From Colletotrichum lupini (Eukaryota > Ascomycota > Sordariomycetes > Glomerellales > Glomerellaceae), in assembly GCF_023278565.1 (NCBI RefSeq), contig NC_064678.1:2790001-2854000 (forward strand): 64,000 bases of DNA, read 5' to 3'. The notes under the pieces were generated by a model. That model was not told where the DNA came from, searched no databases, and was given only the letters and a program-made list of their open reading frames with translations. Shown piece after piece: positions 59,433 to 64,000 of the stretch (its first letter is position 1; each line of letters begins with the position of its first letter). The position numbers were made by a program, and so were the translations under genes.

Positions 59433-60570
59433 ATGCCCATCACAATCCTCGCCCCGCGTGGCACGCCGTCACATCACAAGCCCTACGCTGCCGCAGGAGC
59501 AGGAGCAGCAGACTCGGACTCAGACTCAGATGGCGGCGCCGATATCGAGGGTGACATCTCCATGCGCCCCGCGAAACGCTCCCGCGGCGACAACTACGAA
59601 ATCGTCACGCCGGGCGAGATCATCACCGACGACCCCCAGTGGATGAGGTTTGTCGGCCCCAACAATACATCCATAGGAAGGCTGTGGAAAGACAGAAACT
59701 ACAGAAAAGAGAAACCCCCAACTGACATCGCTACAAAACAGAGGCCACGGAACCTACATCACCCAAAACACAACAGACATCGTCTCCTCCGTCGCAGGCA
59801 CCGTAACCCGCACAAACAAGCTCCTCTCCGTCCGCCCCCTCCGCGCCCGCTACACCCCCGAGATAGGCGACCTCGTCGTCGGCCGCATCGTCGAAGTCCA
59901 AGCCAAACGCTGGCGCGTCGACGTCGGCTCCTCCCAGCTCGCCATCCTCCAAATCTCGGCAATCAACCTCCCCGGCGGCATCCTCCGCAAGCGCACCGAC
60001 ACCGACGAGCTCCAGATCCGGTCCTTTTTCGCCGAGGGCGACCTCGTCGTCGCAGAGGTCCAGCAGCTCCACCAGGACGGCGCCGCCTCCCTGCACACGC
60101 GTTCCCTCAAATACGGCAAGCTGCGCAACGGCGTCTTCGTCGCCGTCACGGGCACCGGAGGCGGCGGCGGCGTGGTGAGGGCGAAGAGGCAGCAGTGGGT
60201 CATGGACGCGGCGCGCGGCGCGGCAAAGGTGCACGTCACGCTCGGCGTCAACGGCTTCATCTGGATCAGCAAGCACGTCGAGAGCGACGCGGGCGCCGAG
60301 AGCGTGGGGCTGAACCGCATGGAGGAGAGCGTCAGCGCAAACGTCTACTCGAGCCAAAACGACAAGATTGACGACGAGACGATGCGCGAGGTCGCGCGGA
60401 TACGGAGCGTCATCCTTGCGCTGGTGGAGAACGGGCTGCGCGTCGACGAGGACATGGTCGTCAGGGGGTACAAGGTGGCCGTGGATATGGGCCTGGAGAG
60501 CATCGAGGACGATATCTACCTCGGTGGCGAGCGGGGGAAAAGGCTTGCTGAGGCTCTGTTGAGAGAATAG
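59433..60570 (+). CDS. rrp4: Exosome complex cap protein Rrp4
   Basis: Exons are 59433-59647 and 59742-60570 with a 94-nt intron, giving 347 residues. The N-terminus has an acidic Asp/Ser run, then [11 protein letters not shown], the Rrp4 entry motif. The splice rebuilds MRGHGTY. An S1 domain follows, with [18 protein letters not shown] and [20 protein letters not shown], including the invariant RW and V at WRVDVGS. A KH domain contains [10 protein letters not shown], a GxNG-type loop. The C-terminal helix [18 protein letters not shown] matches the family. Rrp4 is one of three S1/KH subunits capping the RNA exosome ring. A Gly-rich run (GTGGGGGGVV) sits between S1 and KH. It converges on the glutamate-cysteine ligase regulatory gene with 249 bp between. 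Confidence 0.93.
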
Positions 60571-60819
60571 ACAGTCACAAAATGCTGTGTGGCACACGAG
60601 TCAAAAAGACATGGGCGAGATTGGGCAGAATAATTATCTTGAAGGGAAAAATAGTTCTCTAATAGATACCAAGAAAGGGGCTTCGTATAATCCGTCAAAG
60701 AGACCCTGGATCGCCAGACATCAGAAACGCTATGCAGTGTATATCTATAGGCTGTATTGTTCAGCCATGGTATCAAAAAAATAAATCATGTAGCCAAAAT
60801 CATGGTAGACCACGTCTAC

Positions 60820-61891
60820 TTAAAAGGTCTCGACGAGCTCTGCGCCGGCAAAGTACCCCTTATTCTCAATGACACCGCGATCCTTCACAAAGGCAGTGTA
60901 CTTGACCACCCACTCAGGTGTGAGGTCGCCCTCCAGACCCTCCTGGTCCTCGGCAGGGTCGGCGAGGACGCCAGCGCCCTGCAGGCCGTGACCGAGGAGC
61001 TCGCGGAGGGTGCCTCTGGGCAGGATGTCGGTGCAATCGGTGTGGACAAGCAATTCGACGCCCTCCGTCTTGGCCAGCTTGACCAGCGTCGGGGGAACGC
61101 TGCAGCAGTCCTTGATGTTAATCTGGTCGACGGCCGGCCGGACGCTGACCTTTTTGATGAACTTGGCCAGCTTCTCAGTCCCGAACTCGGAGATGCCGAG
61201 GGCCTTGACCTCCCCACGCTTATACAGATCCTCAAGAACGGTCCATGTCGCAGCCTCCTCGTCAATGTTGCCCTGAGAGGCATTGCGCTTGTCGGCTTCC
61301 CATTCGCAGTCGCCCTCAAATGACATGCCCGGGAAGGACGCGATGAGAAGATCGATCGTCGTGACCCCTAGCTCCTTTCGCACAAGGCTCAAGGCATCCT
61401 GCACGTACTGGGCCCGGTCTTGCGGAGCGGCATTAGGGAGGAAGAATAGCTTCACGGTAACGTCGTAGTTGTCGGGCTCTTCTTGTAGTCCAGAGTAGGA
61501 CCAGTCTATCCGCGGGACGAAGAGCGCATCGTCCTCGCGAGCGGTCCACACGTCGATGCGAGGCCGGCGGCCGTTCGAGTTGTGGGAGAAGCCATTGGAG
61601 TGGCCGTTCAGACCGTTTCCATTCACGGGTTCGTCATCGTCATCGATGGGAGAAGATTCTTCGTAAGGCGAGTAATCCTGCTGGGCAGCGAGAAAGTTGC
61701 TTCGCAGCGAGTTGGTGAGTTCAAGGTTCGACCTGTAGGCTCCCGGTTTGCGGATTATGGAGGGGCCGCCCGAGACAATGTTTCTGCATGCAACGGAGAT
61801 CGCCAATCAGCATCAGAGCGCACGGAACGATTCTATGGTGGGATTCAATGAAAGGTGTGACAAACCCAGTGGAGAGAATGAGTTTCGTCAT
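60820..61891 (-). CDS. Glutamate-cysteine ligase regulatory (modifier) subunit
   Basis: Two exons read leftward: 61891-61866 and 61783-60820 with an 82-nt intron, giving 329 residues. The first exon codes MTKLILST and part of the next Gly, joined to NIVSGGPSIIRKPG. An aldo-keto-reductase-type barrel is visible: DNYDVTVKLFFLP, LVRKELGVTTIDLLIASFPG, LEDLYKRGEVKALGISEFG, RPAVDQINIKDCC and GVELLVHTDC. No Asp-Tyr-Lys-His catalytic set can be read at the expected places. The long polar stretch at about 45-75 interrupts the first strands. This fits GCLM-type proteins, which use an AKR scaffold to bind the catalytic subunit and lower its Km for glutamate in glutathione synthesis. A true aldo-keto reductase is the main alternative. 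It diverges from the AP-1 sigma gene. Confidence 0.85.
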
Positions 61892-63553
61892 GGCGAGATT
61901 GTCAATGGTAGTAGATAAGGTAAATATCGCGATATTATAGCTCAAGATCAGATGTAATGAACTGGTAGTCGAGAAAAGATTGCGACGTCAAGGGTCTTGA
62001 TTGCGCAATGTAGAGGGGAGGGCGTTCCGATCTTCCTCAGCAACTTTTTTTTTGGTGCCTGTTGATTTTTAGACTTTGGAGGGGTGATTAACAATCGGAA
62101 TCAGGTCGAGGGGCCGATAAGGAAAGGTACGGTCCGCTCGGGTTCAAAGGTGAGACGGGGTAATTATTAATCGTTGGCGCACGGCAGGCGGATGTCGGCT
62201 TGTGTGTGTCGAGGCCCCCAAAATCGGAGATAAAGGGCGTATGAGATGGAGTAGTAGTCTGTATCTGTAGGTATGGTACGAGGAAAAGTCGTGATATGCA
62301 GCGAATGCAGCGAATGCAGCGAAGGGGACGGTGGTAGGCGGGGATGGGTTCTAGAAGTACGCGCGAGACTCTTCTAGGATGGGACCCGCGGGTGGATGTG
62401 GATCGATGAAGGTGTTTATTCTCTAGGTCTCCGTGGAGTTGTGACTTTGTATCTCGTGGAATAGGTAGTAGACGGTGGAGGGGAAAGGCTTGCGGAAAGA
62501 GGGTGGAGGACCGGGCTAGCCTTTATTTCAATAACAGGACGGGAACTGAAAGAGGAATTTCCATTCAAGTCCGTCTCAGTGTGTGCCGACTGAATCAAGT
62601 CGTTCAAGTAGGTGTCAAGACATCCGTGGAAATCGTTCATCTTCGATCCTGCGGCAACGGCGTTTCCTGCCTCGCAACTTCCATCCGGGCACCGACCACA
62701 TCCCGCCATCCACCCCTCATCCCGCCGCAAATTTCGGCAGGAGCGCGACTCCGGGGGGCAGGTCAATGGCACTTGGTGGGGGTTTTACCCATCGCGTCAG
62801 CGCCCTGGAGTGATTTGTCTGCACCTTCCGGAGGCTTCCGTAGGACCGCAGCAATCGCGACGGCCTATGAGAGGCCGTTGTCGGCATGAATCGCTCATCC
62901 AATGTCTCTGTTTTATTCAATCCCATCACCACACCATTACCGGCATTCAAAGACTTCAATCTCGAGTCGCACAAAGCCGGCAGCAATGAAAGACCGGGCT
63001 TTGTTCCCTTTGGCACGGCAGTCCAGGTAGCGTACACACATGGACATTGTCTGCTGAAAGATAGAGGTACCTTGACCAACTCGGACGAGATATCGAGCTT
63101 TTCCAGCCAAAGTAGACGGAGCTTTTGCAGCGGCCCTTCCACTGTCTACCTAGGTAATCCCACTCACAGCGCTTCGCTATCTGTCTATCTTACGTAAGCC
63201 TCAAGCTCCCAGGACAGGGCGTCACCTCAAGCTTTCCAAGCCCGCCGTCACCAGGTGTCGCCTGCTAGGTACCTAGGTACTGCCTGAGGATACTGCAGCC
63301 TCAAGCTCAAGGTACACCTGCGGCCAAACTCGACACCTTGCGCCCATCAGCCTGACGTGACCAAGGGGTATCGTCACACCCAACAGACCGCATATCGTCG
63401 CCAACCGCAATCCAGCGCTCGGTTTGATGTGCTCGACCACTACAGCACTGGACACTTCATACGACGTCAACTCAAGGTCCACAACGCTCTTTTCAATTTC
63501 AATCCCCATCTCCTTCTCCGTCCACCTTGTGGTGGTGATGTGAAGGCATCATC
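61892..63553. promoter_or_regulatory. Divergent promoter region (GCL regulatory subunit / AP-1 sigma)
   Basis: A 1.66-kb stretch between two divergent start codons. It contains a tandem nine-mer at 62296-62322 and GGTACCTAGGTAC at about 63267-63279. I looked for Yap1-type TTAGTAA/TTACTAA sites near the glutathione gene and saw none. Frames inside it are domain-free. Confidence 0.45.
62296..62322. repeat. Three tandem copies of ATGCAGCGA
   Basis: Copies are at 62296-62304, 62305-62313 and 62314-62322 and are identical. They lie about 400 bp upstream of the glutamate-cysteine ligase regulatory start codon. They are simple tandem sequence, and a binding role is only a possibility. Confidence 0.85.
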
Positions 63554-64000
63554 ATGGCTATCCAGTACGTGATGACCCCTCGGCCGCATCTGATAGTGCA
63601 TCAAGGCAAGAAGACTAATTCAATCTAGATACCTCATCCTCCTCTCGCGCCAGGGCAAAGTGGTACGCACCCATCGCTACCCGAAACCCCCTCGAACATC
63701 CCTTTGCTGATCACGATCCCTCCGCAGCGCCTCGCAAAATGGTTCACCACCCTCTCGCCTAAGGAAAAGGCCAAGATCGTCAAGGACGTTTCTCAGCTGG
63801 TCCTCGCCCGTAGAACCCGCATGTGCAATTTCCTCGAGTATAAGGGTCAGTCGCCTTCGAAACTTGGTCACTTCGCCCGTCGACAGTCACTGACTTGTTC
63901 CCGCCAGATTCCAAGATCGTTTACCGCAGATATGCGTCGCTATTCTTCATCGCAGGAGCGGCGTCAGAAGATAACGAACTTATTACCCTCGAGATCATCC
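63554..64000 (+). CDS. aps1: AP-1 adaptor complex sigma subunit (3' part outside window)
   Basis: Exons are 63554-63564, 63629-63662, 63728-63845 and 63908 to beyond 64000. The first coding exon is only 11 nt. About 85 residues are visible. The joined N-terminus reads [20 protein letters not shown], the sigma longin start. [20 protein letters not shown] and [20 protein letters not shown] follow, then [19 protein letters not shown]. The [11 protein letters not shown] block is characteristic of AP-1 sigma rather than AP-2 or AP-3 sigma. Donors and acceptors are canonical (GTACGT, GTACGC and GTCAGT donors), and the frame is kept at each junction. AP-1 sorts clathrin cargo between trans-Golgi and endosomes. 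The last part of the protein lies off the right edge. Confidence 0.93.

Noticed and set aside
59731..60597. 288-codon minus-strand frame over rrp4
   Set aside because: Antisense shadow of the high-GC rrp4 coding exon, with no domain of its own.

Overview
The window is nuclear DNA of a filamentous ascomycete (Pezizomycotina), most probably a Sordariomycete. The evidence is short introns (mostly 47-131 nt) with GTAAGT-like donors, CTAAC/CTGAC branch sites and CAG/TAG acceptors, fungus-specific families (two Zn2Cys6 regulators, a fungal R3H/SUZ protein, SWC4, YCK-type casein kinase 1), long CT-rich leaders and proteins with low-complexity insertions. The order cannot be fixed by eye. I see no rRNA, tRNA, CRISPR or intact transposon. 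Eighteen protein genes are supported, all but the two at the window edges complete. Exon coordinates were worked out by hand from splice signals and frame continuity.

Left part (1-13.5 kb), compact: R3H/SUZ RNA-binding protein (-, runs off the left edge); zinc-knuckle/RS-rich protein (+); Cwf18 splicing factor (-); mitochondrial-type PPR protein (+); p24 cargo receptor (-); SWC4 subunit of SWR1/NuA4 (+). RNA processing dominates.

Middle part (13.5-44 kb), gene-poor: an 11.9-kb interval without a supportable gene precedes a Zn2Cys6 protein fused to a maltose-acetyltransferase-like hexapeptide domain. A second Zn2Cys6/fungal_trans regulator follows after 3.1 kb. Then comes YCK-type casein kinase 1 (-) with a 6.8-kb gene-free upstream region. 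These regulatory genes have the longest flanks in the window.

Right part (44-64 kb), compact housekeeping: NUP133 (-), AFG1-like mitochondrial AAA protein (+), TRAPP subunit Tca17/TRAPPC2L (-), mitochondrial malonyl-CoA:ACP transacylase (-), AP-3 mu (-), a DMAC1-like small mitochondrial membrane protein (+), exosome cap protein Rrp4 (+), glutamate-cysteine ligase regulatory subunit (-) and AP-1 sigma (+, cut by the right edge).

The most interesting observations are the fused regulator whose acetyltransferase domain has Leu where the catalytic His should be; a casein kinase whose last intron is 57 nt, in frame and stop-free, so that retention would bury the C-terminal Cys-Cys membrane anchor; a zinc-knuckle gene whose first intron only keeps the frame with a non-GT donor (ATAAGT); and the very long gene-free interval upstream of the fused regulator.
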